The notes: generated by a model not told the origin, from the sequence alone. Shown: positions 50,352 through 59,451, numbered from the stretch's first letter. The stretch is DNA of 64,000 nucleotides from Paracraurococcus sp042666655 (GCF_042666655.1 NZ_JBHTDE010000002.1:620001-684000), one strand, 5' to 3'. Numbers and translations: made by a program.

Positions 50352-50625
50352 CGAAGCGGGAGGGCAGCAGCGGCATGACCGAAACCTGCGGCGGCTCGGC
50401 CGCCGGCGGGCCGGCCGGGGCGACGCCGCAGGACGGGCGCAGCGCGCCGCAATCCCAGCGATGACCCGGCGGCCGGCCGGTCAGCATCCCGCCCGGCTCC
50501 CAGCGGCATTCGCAGAGCTTCTCGCCGAAGCAGGCGACGATACCCTCCCGCGCCGGGGCGCATTTCGGCGGCTCCTCCGCCCGGGCGGGGAGGACGAGGA
50601 GCAGGAGGAGTGGCAGCAGGCGCAT
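50305..50625 (-). CDS. Small Cys-rich exported protein
   Basis: 106 residues. The signal MRLLPLLLLLVLPARAEE leads to a compact core: CAPAREGIVACFGEKLCECRWEPGG, then RPPGHRWDCGALRPSCG, with six cysteines in the mature part, suggesting three disulfides. The last 35 residues are Pro/Ala-rich and run into antisense of the racemase gene, so the C-terminus may be poorly constrained. No known domain; the core pattern looks like a constrained periplasmic protein. Confidence 0.75.
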   Translation of the reverse strand: MRLLPLLLLLVLPARAEEPPKCAPAREGIVACFGEKLCECRWEPGGMLTGRPPGHRWDCGALRPSCGVAPAGPPAAEPPQVSVMPLLPSRFAIPRSAGAAGPHETR

Positions 50626-50683
50626 GGGCGAAGCCTGCGCCGGCCGGGCTGAACGAAGCCTTCACGCCGCGTCCCGCGCGGCC

Positions 50684-51163
50684 CTATTTCTCCAGCAGCA
50701 CCTCCACCCGCCGGTTCTGCAGTCGCCCGTCCGGGTTGTCGCGGCCGTTCAGGCTGTTCGGCGCCAAGGGCTCGCGCTCACCCCGGCCCTCGGCCTCGAG
50801 CCGCGGCAGGGCGGCGCCGCCCTGGCTGGCGAGCCAGGCCTGCACTGCCTCCGCCCGGCGCTGGGAGAGCGCATCATTCTGCGAATCGGCCCCGACCGAA
50901 TCGGTATGCCCGACCACCAGCGCCGCGCTTGGCCGGCGCTGGCGGAGGATCTCCGCCACCCGGCCGAGCGCCTCGGCTGCCGTGGGCTTGAGGTCGGCCC
51001 GGTCGAACTCAAAGAGCAGGTCGCTCGACACGGTCAGGATCATGCCGCGCGGCGTCTGCCGCTCCGCCACCGGCAGGATGGCCTCGGCCCGGGCGGGGAC
51101 CGGGGCGATGAGCGGCAAGGCGAGGCTCAGGGCAAGCACCCGGCGGATAGCGAGGCAGGGCAT
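50684..51163 (-). CDS. OmpA-family protein (peptidoglycan-binding domain)
   Basis: 159 residues. Signal MPCLAIRRVLALSLALPLIAPVPARA, then a single OmpA-like domain: LLFEFDRADLKPTAAEALGRVAEIL, ALVVGHTDSVGADSQNDALSQRRAEAV and ERE-P...GRDNPDGRLQNRRVEVLLEK. The Asp in GHTDSVG and the Arg in SQRRAEAV bind meso-diaminopimelate of the cell wall. It is shorter than OmpA since there is no barrel, so it is probably a free periplasmic or weakly anchored wall-binding protein. It is divergent from icd. Confidence 0.92.
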   Translation of the reverse strand: MPCLAIRRVLALSLALPLIAPVPARAEAILPVAERQTPRGMILTVSSDLLFEFDRADLKPTAAEALGRVAEILRQRRPSAALVVGHTDSVGADSQNDALSQRRAEAVQAWLASQGGAALPRLEAEGRGEREPLAPNSLNGRDNPDGRLQNRRVEVLLEK

Positions 51164-51317
51164 CGGGGGAACCTCCTTGGTCGGACTCCCCGCCGTAACG
51201 CACCGCCTCCCGGATCGGTGCGGCGCGTCGCCCGGGCGTGAGCCAGATCAAATCGGGGCTTCCTCGCTTCGACTAAATGCCGCAATGCAGCATCACAGTG
51301 CCAGGACCAGACAGCCG

Positions 51318-52778
51318 ATGAATTCCTCCCCCCTGCAGGCCCCGCGGACCAAGGTGAAGGTCACTGCCATCCCCGGCGACGGCATCGGGCCCGAGGTGAT
51401 GCGGGCCACCCAGACGGTGCTGGCCGCCGCCGGCGCCCAGGTGGAGTGGGAGGACGCCCTGGCCGGCGCCGAGGCCTTCAGGCGCGGCATCGCCGCCGGC
51501 GCGACGCGGGAAACGCTGGACAGCATCGCCCGCAACGGCGTGGCTTTGAAGGGGCCACTGGAGACCCCGGTCGGCTTCGGCGACAAGTCGGCCAACGTGA
51601 CCTTGCGCAAGACCTTCGAGATGTACGGCAACATCCGCCCGGTACGCGAATTGCCGGGGATCCGCACGCCCTTCTCCGGCCGGGGGATCGACTTCGTCGT
51701 GGTCCGCGAGAATGTCGAGGACGTCTATGCCGGCATCGAGCACATGCAGACGCCCGGCGTCGCGCAGTGCCTGAAGATCATCACCGAGGTCGGCTGCGAG
51801 CGCATCGTCCGGCTGGCCGCGGCGGTGGCCGAGGCCGAGGGGCGGAAGAAGGTCACGGTCGCCACCAAGGCCAACATCATGAAGCTGACGGAGGGCATGC
51901 TGAAGCGTGCCGCCGAGCAGGTGATGCCGGAATTCCCGCACCTCCAGCACGAGCACATGATCGTCGACAACTGCGCCCACCAGATGGTCATCCGGCCGGA
52001 GCAGTTCGACGTCGCGGTGATGACCAACATGAACGGCGACATCCTGTCGGACCTCGCGGCCGGGCTGGTCGGTGGCCTCGGCGTCGCGCCCTCGGCCAAT
52101 CTTGGCGACGAGGCGGCGATGTTCGAGGCGGTGCACGGCTCCGCCCCGCAGATCGCCGGCAAGGGCGTGGCCAATCCGACCGCGCTGCTGCTGTCGTCCC
52201 TGATGATGCTGCGGCATATCGGCGACTTCGCCACCGCGCGGCGGATCGAGCATGCGCTGTACGTGACGCTGGAGGAGGGCAAGGATCTCACCGGCGACAT
52301 CGCCCGGGACGGGGAGGGGGCGCCGACCGCGGCCTATGTCGACCGCATCATCGCCAACCTGGACCGCGAGAGCACGCTGGTGCCGGAGCGCGAATACCGC
52401 CCGATCGGCATGAAGCGCTGGCCGCAGATCACCTGGTACCGCGCGGCGTCCACGCGCGAGCTGGTCGGGGTCGACGTCTTCGTCGAGAGCGAGCGTGACC
52501 CGCGGGCGATTTCCATCACCCTGCAGGCGGCGGCCGAGCACAGCGCCTTCGACCTGACGATGATCTCCTCCCGCGGGGCGCAGGTCTGGCCGGACATCGG
52601 CGGCCATACCTTCCTGGTCGACCATTTCCGCGCCCGCTTCATGTTCAAGAAGGCGCCGAACGGCAACGGCGTGGCGGAGATCACCGACCTGCTGCAGCGC
52701 ATCGGCCGGCAGCACAACTGGATGCACCTGGAGAAGCTGCAGCGCTTCGACGGAGCGGACGCCTACAGCAAGGCATGA
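51318..52778 (+). CDS. icd: Isocitrate dehydrogenase, alphaproteobacterial long type
   Basis: 486 residues. It oxidises isocitrate to 2-oxoglutarate in the TCA cycle. The catalytic domain contains TAIPGDGIGPEVM, LKGPLETPVGFGDKSANVTLRKTFEMYGNIRPVRE, VVVRENVEDVYAGIEH, NCAHQMVIRPEQFDVAVMTNMNGDILSDL and EAVHGSAPQIAGKGVANPTA. A C-terminal extension of about 140 residues (KRWPQITWYRAASTRELVGVDVFVES...) marks the rickettsial/alphaproteobacterial form (TIGR02924-like). Coenzyme preference is not obvious. The ATG at 51318 is chosen; an ATG at 51285 is in frame, and neither has a clear ribosome site. Confidence 0.95.
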   Translation: MNSSPLQAPRTKVKVTAIPGDGIGPEVMRATQTVLAAAGAQVEWEDALAGAEAFRRGIAAGATRETLDSIARNGVALKGPLETPVGFGDKSANVTLRKTFEMYGNIRPVRELPGIRTPFSGRGIDFVVVRENVEDVYAGIEHMQTPGVAQCLKIITEVGCERIVRLAAAVAEAEGRKKVTVATKANIMKLTEGMLKRAAEQVMPEFPHLQHEHMIVDNCAHQMVIRPEQFDVAVMTNMNGDILSDLAAGLVGGLGVAPSANLGDEAAMFEAVHGSAPQIAGKGVANPTALLLSSLMMLRHIGDFATARRIEHALYVTLEEGKDLTGDIARDGEGAPTAAYVDRIIANLDRESTLVPEREYRPIGMKRWPQITWYRAASTRELVGVDVFVESERDPRAISITLQAAAEHSAFDLTMISSRGAQVWPDIGGHTFLVDHFRARFMFKKAPNGNGVAEITDLLQRIGRQHNWMHLEKLQRFDGADAYSKA

Positions 52779-52820
52779 CCAAGCGGGCGGCGCGCCGGGC
52801 GCACTGCCCGGCGCCGCCGC

Positions 52821-53102
52821 TCAATCGGGTTCGCGCTCGACCACCGCTAGGGTGTCCGGGTTCAGCTTCAGGTCGTATTCGCGGCCATCCGCGGCGCGGG
52901 CGTCGTCGATCTCCCAGACGCCGTGCTCGAACTCGATGTCGTCCCACCGCACGTAGCCGAGGCCGCGCAAGGCCGTCTCGATGCGCGCCCGCTCCTCGGC
53001 GGTGGGCGGCCGTCCGGCCCAGGCCGGCGGGGCGGCGAGAAGCGGCACGGCCGCCGCTGTGGCGAAGATCAGGCCCGTGAGGAAACTGAACGACCTTGGC
53101 AT
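52821..53102 (-). CDS. PepSY-domain exported protein
   Basis: 93 residues. The signal MPRSFSFLTGLIFATAAAVPLLAAPPAWA is followed by a short PepSY-like unit: RARIETALRGLGYVRWDDIEFEHGVWEIDDARAADGREYDLKLNPDTLAVV. Such small proteins are periplasmic and sometimes inhibit peptidases or sense metals. It stands alone between convergent icd and the downstream receptor gene on its own strand. Confidence 0.82.
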   Translation of the reverse strand: MPRSFSFLTGLIFATAAAVPLLAAPPAWAGRPPTAEERARIETALRGLGYVRWDDIEFEHGVWEIDDARAADGREYDLKLNPDTLAVVEREPD

Positions 53103-53193
53103 GGCGAGGAGACCTGTCCAGGAGTTTCGGGCGGGCACGGGTGCCCGTCCCGGAAACGCCCGGCCCGCCCGCCGGATGCAGCGGCCGTGGCGA

Positions 53194-54423
53194 TCAGGCC
53201 TTGACCAGCGCGCAGCCGCCCTCGCTCAGCGGCCGGAAGGCCTGCTCCGCCGCCACCGTCCCCGCCAGCGTATAGACGTCGCCTGGGTACTTGTTCTCGC
53301 CCGGCTTCTTCACCTGCAGCAGGTAGCTCGGGTGGATCTTCCGCCCGTCCTCGCGGATCAGCCCCTTTCCGAAGGCGTCGTCGTCGGTCGGCATGCGCTT
53401 CATCTGCGCCACGACCTCCCGGCCCGACGCCTTGGCGCGTGCCACGCCGAGCGCCTTCACCGCCTTCAGGTAATGGGTGATGCCGGCGTAATTCCCGGCA
53501 TGCACGTAGTTCGGGAAGACGCCGGCCGGCAGCTTCTGCTGCACCCGCTTGGTGAAGCCCCGCGTGCGGTCGTCGAGGTCCCACCAGAAGGTCTCGGCGA
53601 TGTACATCCCTTGCATCGTCTCGAGCCCCGCGGCGATCACCCCGGTGATCGAGCCGATGATGGCGGCGTATTTCATCCCCGATCGGCCGAGGCCGAATTC
53701 CTGCGCCTGCTTGACGCAATTCACCAGGTCGTCGCCGGCCATCGCCAGGCCGAGCACCTTGGCCTTCGAGGCCTGCGCCTGCAGCAGGAAGGCGGAGAAA
53801 TCCGTGGTCTGCGGGAAGGGGTAGCGCGCGGCGCCGACCACCTTGCCGCCGGCGGCCTCGACGAAGCGGGTGGTGTCGCGCTCGATCGCATGGCCGAAGG
53901 CGTAGTCGGCGGTGATGAAGTACCAGGTGCCGTTGCCCGCCCTGGTCAGCGCCGTGCCGGTGGTGTTGGACAGGCACCAGGTGTCGTAGGTCCAGTGGAT
54001 GGTGTTGGGCGTGCAGGATTTCGCCGTCAGCTCCGAGGTGCCGGCCGAGGCGTTCATGTGCACCCGGTCCTTCTCGACGCAGACCGGGTTGATGCCGAGC
54101 GCGATGGCGCTGTTGCCGACATCGGTGACCACGTCGACGCCGCGCTGGTCGAACCACTGGCGCACGGTGTTGATGCCGACGTCCGGCTTGTTCTGGTGAT
54201 CGGCGGCGATGATCTCGACCTTGATGTCGCGGTTCTGCGCGGTGAATTCCTCCACCGCCTGGCGGACGCAGGCGACCGAGGTTGGACCGGTCACGTCGCG
54301 ATAGGGGCCGGAGAGGTCGGTCAGCACGCCGATGCGGATGGTATCGGCCGGCTGGGCCGAAGCGTTGCCGAAGGCGAAGGTGGCGGCGGTCGCACCAAGG
54401 GCGGCGCGGCGGGTCAGCAGCAT
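53194..54423 (-). CDS. Branched-chain amino acid-type ABC transporter substrate-binding protein (Peripla_BP_6)
   Basis: 409-residue periplasmic receptor of the LivJ/urea/amide group. Signal MLLTRRAALGATAATFAFGNASA (a twin-arginine pair is present), then TIRIGVLTDLSGPYRDVTGP, VEIIAADHQNKPDVGINTVRQW, DVVTDVGNSAIALGI, WYFITADYAFGHAIERDT and a C-terminal YLLQVKKPGENKYPGDVY. The ligand is unknown; many homologues bind aromatic or amide compounds. GGGGAG precedes the ATG. No livHMGF genes are adjacent. Confidence 0.92.
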   Translation of the reverse strand: MLLTRRAALGATAATFAFGNASAQPADTIRIGVLTDLSGPYRDVTGPTSVACVRQAVEEFTAQNRDIKVEIIAADHQNKPDVGINTVRQWFDQRGVDVVTDVGNSAIALGINPVCVEKDRVHMNASAGTSELTAKSCTPNTIHWTYDTWCLSNTTGTALTRAGNGTWYFITADYAFGHAIERDTTRFVEAAGGKVVGAARYPFPQTTDFSAFLLQAQASKAKVLGLAMAGDDLVNCVKQAQEFGLGRSGMKYAAIIGSITGVIAAGLETMQGMYIAETFWWDLDDRTRGFTKRVQQKLPAGVFPNYVHAGNYAGITHYLKAVKALGVARAKASGREVVAQMKRMPTDDDAFGKGLIREDGRKIHPSYLLQVKKPGENKYPGDVYTLAGTVAAEQAFRPLSEGGCALVKA

Positions 54424-54637
54424 GAACGGACTCCCCTGCGGCGGCGCTGATCGGCCGCTCTGCCGGCGGAGCCTAGCAGGCAAGCCGCGCTTGGCGAACC
54501 ATCTCGGCACTGTCGTCATCGCCTGGAAATTAGTCGATGTGGCGTATATAAGGGCTGTTGCGTTGTAGTAAGTTCAGTATTGCCTGCGATCGAACCAGAT
54601 CATAGCCTCTCCATGCTGCCTTCCGGAGAGCCCGCCG

Positions 54638-56257
54638 ATGCCCGCATCCCTGTCCCGCCGTGCCGTGCTCGGCGGCCTCGCCGCCACGGCGGCGCTGCCC
54701 TTCGACCTTGCCCTGGCCCAGGGGACGCCCACCACCACCCTCCGCGTCGGCATGACGGCCGCCGCCGTGCCGCTGTCGAACGGCGTGCCGGACCAGGGGG
54801 CGGAGGGCCACCGCTTCATGGGCATCACGCTCTACGACCAGCTCGCCGGCTGGGACCTGACGACCTTCGACAAGCCGGTCGGCATCCGCCCCGGCCTGGC
54901 CACATCCTGGAAGGTCGACCCGGCCAATCCGAAGCGCTGGATCATCGCCATCCGCGAGGGGGTGAAGTTCCACGACGGCAAGCTGCTGACCGCCGAGGAC
55001 GTCGCCTCCTCCTACGACCGGACGCTGAAGAACGACGCGCCGCACTACGACCCGCGCGCCGCGGCGCAGGCCCGCATCCGTATGCCAACCGTGGTCGCCT
55101 GGCGCGCCGAAGGGCCAGGCACCTTCATCCTCGAGACCAACCGGGTGGACAGCCTGGTGCCCTATGGCCTGACCTGGATCGGCATCACCCACCAGGGCGC
55201 CTGGGAGGCGGCGGGGAAGAGCTGGGACAATTACATGCTGAAGCCGGTCGGCACCGGGCCTTGGAAATGCGAGGCCTTCAGTGTCCGCGAGCGCGCCATC
55301 CTGGCCCGCAACCCCGACCACTGGGACGCGACCCGCATCCCCAAGGTCGGCAAGGTCATCCTGCTGCCGCTGCCGGAAGCCAATACCCGCGTCGCCGCGC
55401 TGCGCTCCGGCCAGGTCGACTTCATCGAGGCGCCGCCGCCGGATGCCATCCCCTCGCTCAAGGCAGCCGGCTTCCAGGTGGTGACCAACACCTATCCGCA
55501 CAATTGGACCTGGCACCTGTCCATGATCGAGGGCTCGCCCTGGCGTGACCTGCGCATCCGCCAGGCGGCCAACCTGGCGGTGGACCGCGGCGGCATGGAG
55601 ACCATGCTGGGCGGCATCATGGCGCCGGGCGCCGGCCTCGTGCCGCCGAAACACCCTTGGTACGGCATGCCGAAGGACCCGATCCGCTTCGACCCAGAGG
55701 CGGCGCGGAAGCTGATGGCGGCGGCCGGCTTCACCCCGCGCAACCCGCTGAAGACCAAGGTGGCGATCTCGCCCAGCGGGTCAGGCCAGATGCAGCCGCT
55801 GCCGATGAACGAGGCGGTGCAGCAGAACCTGAAGGAGGTCGGCATCGACGTGTCCTTCGAGGTCATCGAATGGAACGCCTTGCTCGGCATCTGGCGGGAG
55901 GGGGCGAAGTCGCCGTCCAACCGCGGCGTGACCGCGCTCAATATCTCCTATGCCGCGCTCGAGCCCTTCACCGCGATGATCCGCTTCCTGAAGTCGGACC
56001 TGACCCCGCCGCTGGCCAATAATTGGGGCTATTTCTCGGACGCCGACTACGACGCGCTGATGGGCCGCATCTACGAGACCTTCGAGCCTGGCCCGCAGGA
56101 CAGGCTGATGCAGGAACTGCATGCGAAGATCGTCGACGACCGGCTTTTCTTGTTCATCGCGCACGACCTCAATCCCCGAGCGATGAGCCGGCAGGTGAAG
56201 GGATTCGTGCAGGCCCAGAGCTGGTTCCAGGAACTGACCCCGATCAGCCTGGGCTGA
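54638..56257 (+). CDS. ABC transporter substrate-binding protein, family 5, copy A of a tandem pair
   Basis: 539-residue receptor. Signal MPASLSRRAVLGGLAATAALP (SRRAVL, so Tat export is possible), then LRVGMTAAAVPLSNGVPDQG, EGVKFHDGKLLTAEDVASSYDR, VGTGPWKCEAFSVRER and NLAVDRGGMETMLGG. It ends FVQAQSWFQELTPISLG. GGAGAG lies 8 nt before the ATG. The next gene is a close paralogue, 81 nt downstream, so a recent tandem duplication is likely. The ligand is unknown and there are no adjacent permease genes. Confidence 0.92.
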   Translation: MPASLSRRAVLGGLAATAALPFDLALAQGTPTTTLRVGMTAAAVPLSNGVPDQGAEGHRFMGITLYDQLAGWDLTTFDKPVGIRPGLATSWKVDPANPKRWIIAIREGVKFHDGKLLTAEDVASSYDRTLKNDAPHYDPRAAAQARIRMPTVVAWRAEGPGTFILETNRVDSLVPYGLTWIGITHQGAWEAAGKSWDNYMLKPVGTGPWKCEAFSVRERAILARNPDHWDATRIPKVGKVILLPLPEANTRVAALRSGQVDFIEAPPPDAIPSLKAAGFQVVTNTYPHNWTWHLSMIEGSPWRDLRIRQAANLAVDRGGMETMLGGIMAPGAGLVPPKHPWYGMPKDPIRFDPEAARKLMAAAGFTPRNPLKTKVAISPSGSGQMQPLPMNEAVQQNLKEVGIDVSFEVIEWNALLGIWREGAKSPSNRGVTALNISYAALEPFTAMIRFLKSDLTPPLANNWGYFSDADYDALMGRIYETFEPGPQDRLMQELHAKIVDDRLFLFIAHDLNPRAMSRQVKGFVQAQSWFQELTPISLG

Positions 56258-56280
56258 GCGGCCTCAAGGATCCGTGTTCC

Positions 56281-56304
56281 CGCGGGCCGCTGCAACGGCC
56301 CGCG
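56281..56304 (+). terminator. Hairpin between the tandem receptor genes
   Basis: CGCGGGCCG-N6-CGGCCCGCG, a perfect 9-bp stem, 24 nt after copy A and 35 nt before copy B. It is followed by ATTTGCTGTTCC. It could attenuate or separate expression of the two receptors. Confidence 0.6.
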
Positions 56305-56338
56305 ATTTGCTGTTCCTCCTGCCAGAGGCGGCGGAGGA

Positions 56339-57976
56339 ATGAGGATCGTGGTGCATACCGGCTTCGGACGGCGCGGCCTGCTGGGCGGCGTGGGCGGCAT
56401 CCTGGCGGCGGCGGCGCTGCCCTGGGACTTGGCTCTTGCGCAAGGGGCGGGCACCTTGCGCGTCGGCATGACGGCGGCGGCGGTGCCGTTGACCAACGGC
56501 GTCCCCGACCAGGGTGCCGAGGGCCACCGCTTCATGGGCGTCACCCTCTATGACCAGCTGATCCACTGGGACCTGTCCAAGGCCGATGCGCCGGCGGTGC
56601 TGAAGCCCGGCCTGGCGACCGCATGGAAGGTCGACCCGGCCAATCCGAAGCGCTGGATCTTCACCCTGCGCGACGGGGTGAAGTTCCACGATGGCAAGCC
56701 GCTCACCGCGCAGGACGTCGTCTTCTCCTTCGACCGGGTGCTGAAGGCCGACGCGCCGCATTTCGACCAGCGCGCCGCCGCCTTCGGCCGGGTCCGCATC
56801 CCCACCATCTCCGCCTGGGAGGCGGTGGACGAGCGGACCTTCGCGCTTGAGACCCGCACCGTCGACAGCACGGTGCCCTACGGCGTCAGCTGGATCGGCA
56901 TCGTCCAGCAGGGCGCCTGGGAAGCGGCGGGGAAGAACTGGGACAACTACCTGCCGAAGGCGGTCGGCACCGGCCCGTGGAAGCTGGAGGCTTTCTCGAT
57001 CCGCGAGCGCGCCGTCCTCGCCCGCAACCCGGACTACTGGGACGCCGCCCGCATCCCGAAATGCGAGAAGCTGGTGCTGATCCCGTTGCCGGAGCCGAAC
57101 ACGCGGGTCGCCGCGATCCGCTCCAACCAGGTCGACTGGATCGAGGCGCCGCCGGCGGATGCGGTGCCCAGCCTGAAGCAGGCCGGCTTCAATATTGTGA
57201 CCAACCAGTACCCGCACAATTGGACCTGGCAGCTGGCGACCGCCGAGGGCTCGCCCTGGCGCGACAGTCGCATCCGCCGCGGCGCCAACCTGGCGATCGA
57301 CCGCGCGGCGATGAAGGGGATGCTGGGCGGGCTGATGGAGGAAGGGGCAGGGATGCTGCCGCTCGGCAGCACCTGGAACGATGTGCCGAAGTTCAAATGG
57401 ACCTACGACCCGGCTACGGCGAAGAAGCTCCTGGCCGATGCCGGCGTCACGCCCCGCACACCGCTCCGCACGAAGATCGGCATCAGTGTCTCAGGATCCG
57501 GCCAGATGCAGCCGATGGCGATGAACGAGGCCATCCAGCAGATGCTGAAGGAGGTCGGCATCGAGATCGAGTTCGAGGTCTTCGAGTGGAACACCCTGCT
57601 GACCATCTGGCGCGACGGCTGGAAGGCGCCGTCGAACCGCGGCATCACGGGCATCAACATCAGTTTCACCGCGATCGACCCCTTCACCGCGATGATCCGC
57701 TTTCTCCGGACGGACCTGACGCCGCCGGCGGGGAACAATTGGGGTGGCTTTTCCAGCCCCGACTACGACGCGCTGATTGCGAAGATCCTGTCGGAATTCG
57801 ACCAGGCGGCGCAGGACAAGCTGGTCTCCGACCTGCATGCCAAGATCGTCGACGATGCGCTGTTCCTCTTCGTCGCGCATGACCTCAACCCCCGCGCGAT
57901 GCACCGGAAGGTGCAGGGCTTCGTCCAGGCGCGGTCCTGGTTCCAGGACCTCACGCCGGTGCGCGTCACCGGCTAG
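56339..57976 (+). CDS. ABC transporter substrate-binding protein, family 5, copy B of a tandem pair
   Basis: 545-residue paralogue of the preceding gene. Long stretches are identical or nearly so, for example VGMTAAAVPLTNGVPDQGA, DGVKFHDGKPLTAQDVVFSF and SGSGQMQPMAMNEAIQQ. It has signal features FGRRGLLGGVGGILAAAALP, then the same domain order, ending FVQARSWFQDLTPVRVTG. GGAGG is only 1 nt before ATG 56339, so GTG 56348 may be used instead. Differences between copies A and B concentrate in binding-lobe segments such as LAGWDLTTFDKPVGI against LIHWDLSKADAPAVL, so ligands may differ. Confidence 0.92.
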   Translation: MRIVVHTGFGRRGLLGGVGGILAAAALPWDLALAQGAGTLRVGMTAAAVPLTNGVPDQGAEGHRFMGVTLYDQLIHWDLSKADAPAVLKPGLATAWKVDPANPKRWIFTLRDGVKFHDGKPLTAQDVVFSFDRVLKADAPHFDQRAAAFGRVRIPTISAWEAVDERTFALETRTVDSTVPYGVSWIGIVQQGAWEAAGKNWDNYLPKAVGTGPWKLEAFSIRERAVLARNPDYWDAARIPKCEKLVLIPLPEPNTRVAAIRSNQVDWIEAPPADAVPSLKQAGFNIVTNQYPHNWTWQLATAEGSPWRDSRIRRGANLAIDRAAMKGMLGGLMEEGAGMLPLGSTWNDVPKFKWTYDPATAKKLLADAGVTPRTPLRTKIGISVSGSGQMQPMAMNEAIQQMLKEVGIEIEFEVFEWNTLLTIWRDGWKAPSNRGITGINISFTAIDPFTAMIRFLRTDLTPPAGNNWGGFSSPDYDALIAKILSEFDQAAQDKLVSDLHAKIVDDALFLFVAHDLNPRAMHRKVQGFVQARSWFQDLTPVRVTG

Positions 57977-57985
57977 GCCTTCGCC

Positions 57986-58840
57986 TCAGCGGTCCGGCAC
58001 CCAGACCTCCAGGGTGCCGGGTCCGGGGGACGGTTCGTAGCCGCGGAAATCCTGGATTGCCCAGCCGCGGCCGAGCCGCCCGGCCAGCCGCGCGGCAGCG
58101 GCGGCGTCCTCGGCATAGAAATAGCGGACCACCCGCTGCGACGGCACGGCGGCCACCGGACGGATGTCCGGCACTTCGAACCCGCCGTCCCGCAGGCTGG
58201 CCACCAGCGCCGCAGCGGCCTCTGCCCCGACGGGCGAGCCGGCGCGGTGGTGCACGAAGACGCGGGGCTGGCCGCCAGGGGCCGGACCCGGCCGGGAAAT
58301 GGCGGGCGGCGGGGCGGCGACCGGCGGCAGAGGCGCCACCTCCCGTCGCAGCGCCGGACTGGCCTCGCGCAGGGTCGCCTCACGTTCGCGCTGGGCCGTT
58401 GCCAGGTCGCGCTGCAAGGCCGCCAGTTGGGCCTCGGCCGCCGCACGGGCGCGGGCCAAGCCGTCGAGCCGCGCCTGCTGCTCCGCCTCGGCAGCGATCC
58501 GCGCCCGGGTCAGGCCGTCCAGCCGCGCCTGTTCCTGCTCTGCCGCGCGACGCAGCGCGGCGAGTTGGGCTTCAAGGCTCCGGGCATCGGGGGCAGCCGC
58601 GTCAGGGGCAGGGAGCAGGACCGGCGGTGGGGCAGGCGCCACCGCGACCTGCGGCTCAGGATCCGGGGTCGGCGGCGGCCGCAGCCCCAGCCCAACCACG
58701 ATCCCGCCCAGCACCGCAGCCAGGCACAGCACCAGCGCAAGCGAGACTGTCCGCACCGACCAGCGCCGCTGCGGCCGCAGCAAGGGGGGGGAGGGACCGC
58801 GCTTCGCCGATACCTCGGCCCATCGGCTGGGCCGGGCCAC
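57986..58840 (-). CDS. Membrane-anchored envelope protein with coiled coil and LytR_C-like tail
   Basis: 284 residues. One transmembrane helix near residue 30 (TVSLALVLCLAAVLGGIVVGLGL), a Pro/Ala segment, a charged Ala-rich coiled coil (about residues 85-165) with two near-repeats of QARLDGL(T/A)RAR, and a C-terminal domain: RVFVHHRAGSPVGAEAAAALVASLRDGGFEV then VVRYFYAEDAAAAARLAGRLG. The latter resembles the LytR C-terminal fold. An envelope scaffolding role is inferred only from layout. It starts at GTG 58840; its stop converges with copy B 9 nt away. Confidence 0.75.
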   Translation of the reverse strand: MARPSRWAEVSAKRGPSPPLLRPQRRWSVRTVSLALVLCLAAVLGGIVVGLGLRPPPTPDPEPQVAVAPAPPPVLLPAPDAAAPDARSLEAQLAALRRAAEQEQARLDGLTRARIAAEAEQQARLDGLARARAAAEAQLAALQRDLATAQREREATLREASPALRREVAPLPPVAAPPPAISRPGPAPGGQPRVFVHHRAGSPVGAEAAAALVASLRDGGFEVPDIRPVAAVPSQRVVRYFYAEDAAAAARLAGRLGRGWAIQDFRGYEPSPGPGTLEVWVPDR

Positions 58841-58854
58841 GCCCGGCCCCCGCC

Positions 58855-59337
58855 TTAATGGGTCTCGGCCGTGACCTCGTCCTCCGTGACCGGGATGCCG
58901 ACCACCGCCGCCTGGCTCTGCGCCGCCAGGGCCCGGGCCATCTGGCTCAGCGCTTCCTGGTGCTTCTCATTGTCGATCATCGCAAAGTTCCGCGCGAGTT
59001 CCAGGCACATGCGCTGCCGCGGGGAGATCTCGTTCTGCTCGGAATCCGCCGTCAGCCCTTCGAAGAACCAGGAGACGCCAACGCCCAGCACCTGGGCGAT
59101 CTCGAACAGCCGGCCGGCCGAGATGCGGTTCAGGCCGCGCTCGTACTTGTGTGCCTGCTGGTAGGTGACGCCGATCATCCGCGCGAGTTGTTGCTGCGAC
59201 AGGCCCATCATCACCCGGCGTTCGCGGATGCGGGAACCGACATGGCGATCAGCGGCATTTGCCCGCTGCCCCGGCTTCGCCCCGTCCTTGGCTGTGTCGG
59301 GCCGCTTTGCTTCGGCCGTCGTCGTCGTCTGCACCAT
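58855..59337 (-). CDS. XRE-family helix-turn-helix regulator
   Basis: 160 residues. A disordered N-terminus precedes the HTH domain: VGSRIRERRVMMGLSQQQLARMIGVTYQQAHKYERGLNRISAGRLFEIAQVLGVGVSWFFEGL. The C-terminal part SPRQRMCLELARNFAMIDNEKHQEALSQMARAL is a helical tail. This type is common in alphaproteobacteria near PHA and cell-cycle genes. AAAGGG lies 8 nt before ATG 59337; the upstream ATG 59367 is less likely. It follows phaR on the same strand by 115 nt. Confidence 0.9.
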   Translation of the reverse strand: MVQTTTTAEAKRPDTAKDGAKPGQRANAADRHVGSRIRERRVMMGLSQQQLARMIGVTYQQAHKYERGLNRISAGRLFEIAQVLGVGVSWFFEGLTADSEQNEISPRQRMCLELARNFAMIDNEKHQEALSQMARALAAQSQAAVVGIPVTEDEVTAETH

Positions 59338-59451
59338 CGCCGTGCCCTTTGCCGTGGAAAATCTCATCCAACGGAATGCCGCGGCTTGGTTCGCGTTCCA
59401 CCACGGCGCGTGACGAACGCGTGATGGAAGCGAAAGGATGGAAACTCACGC

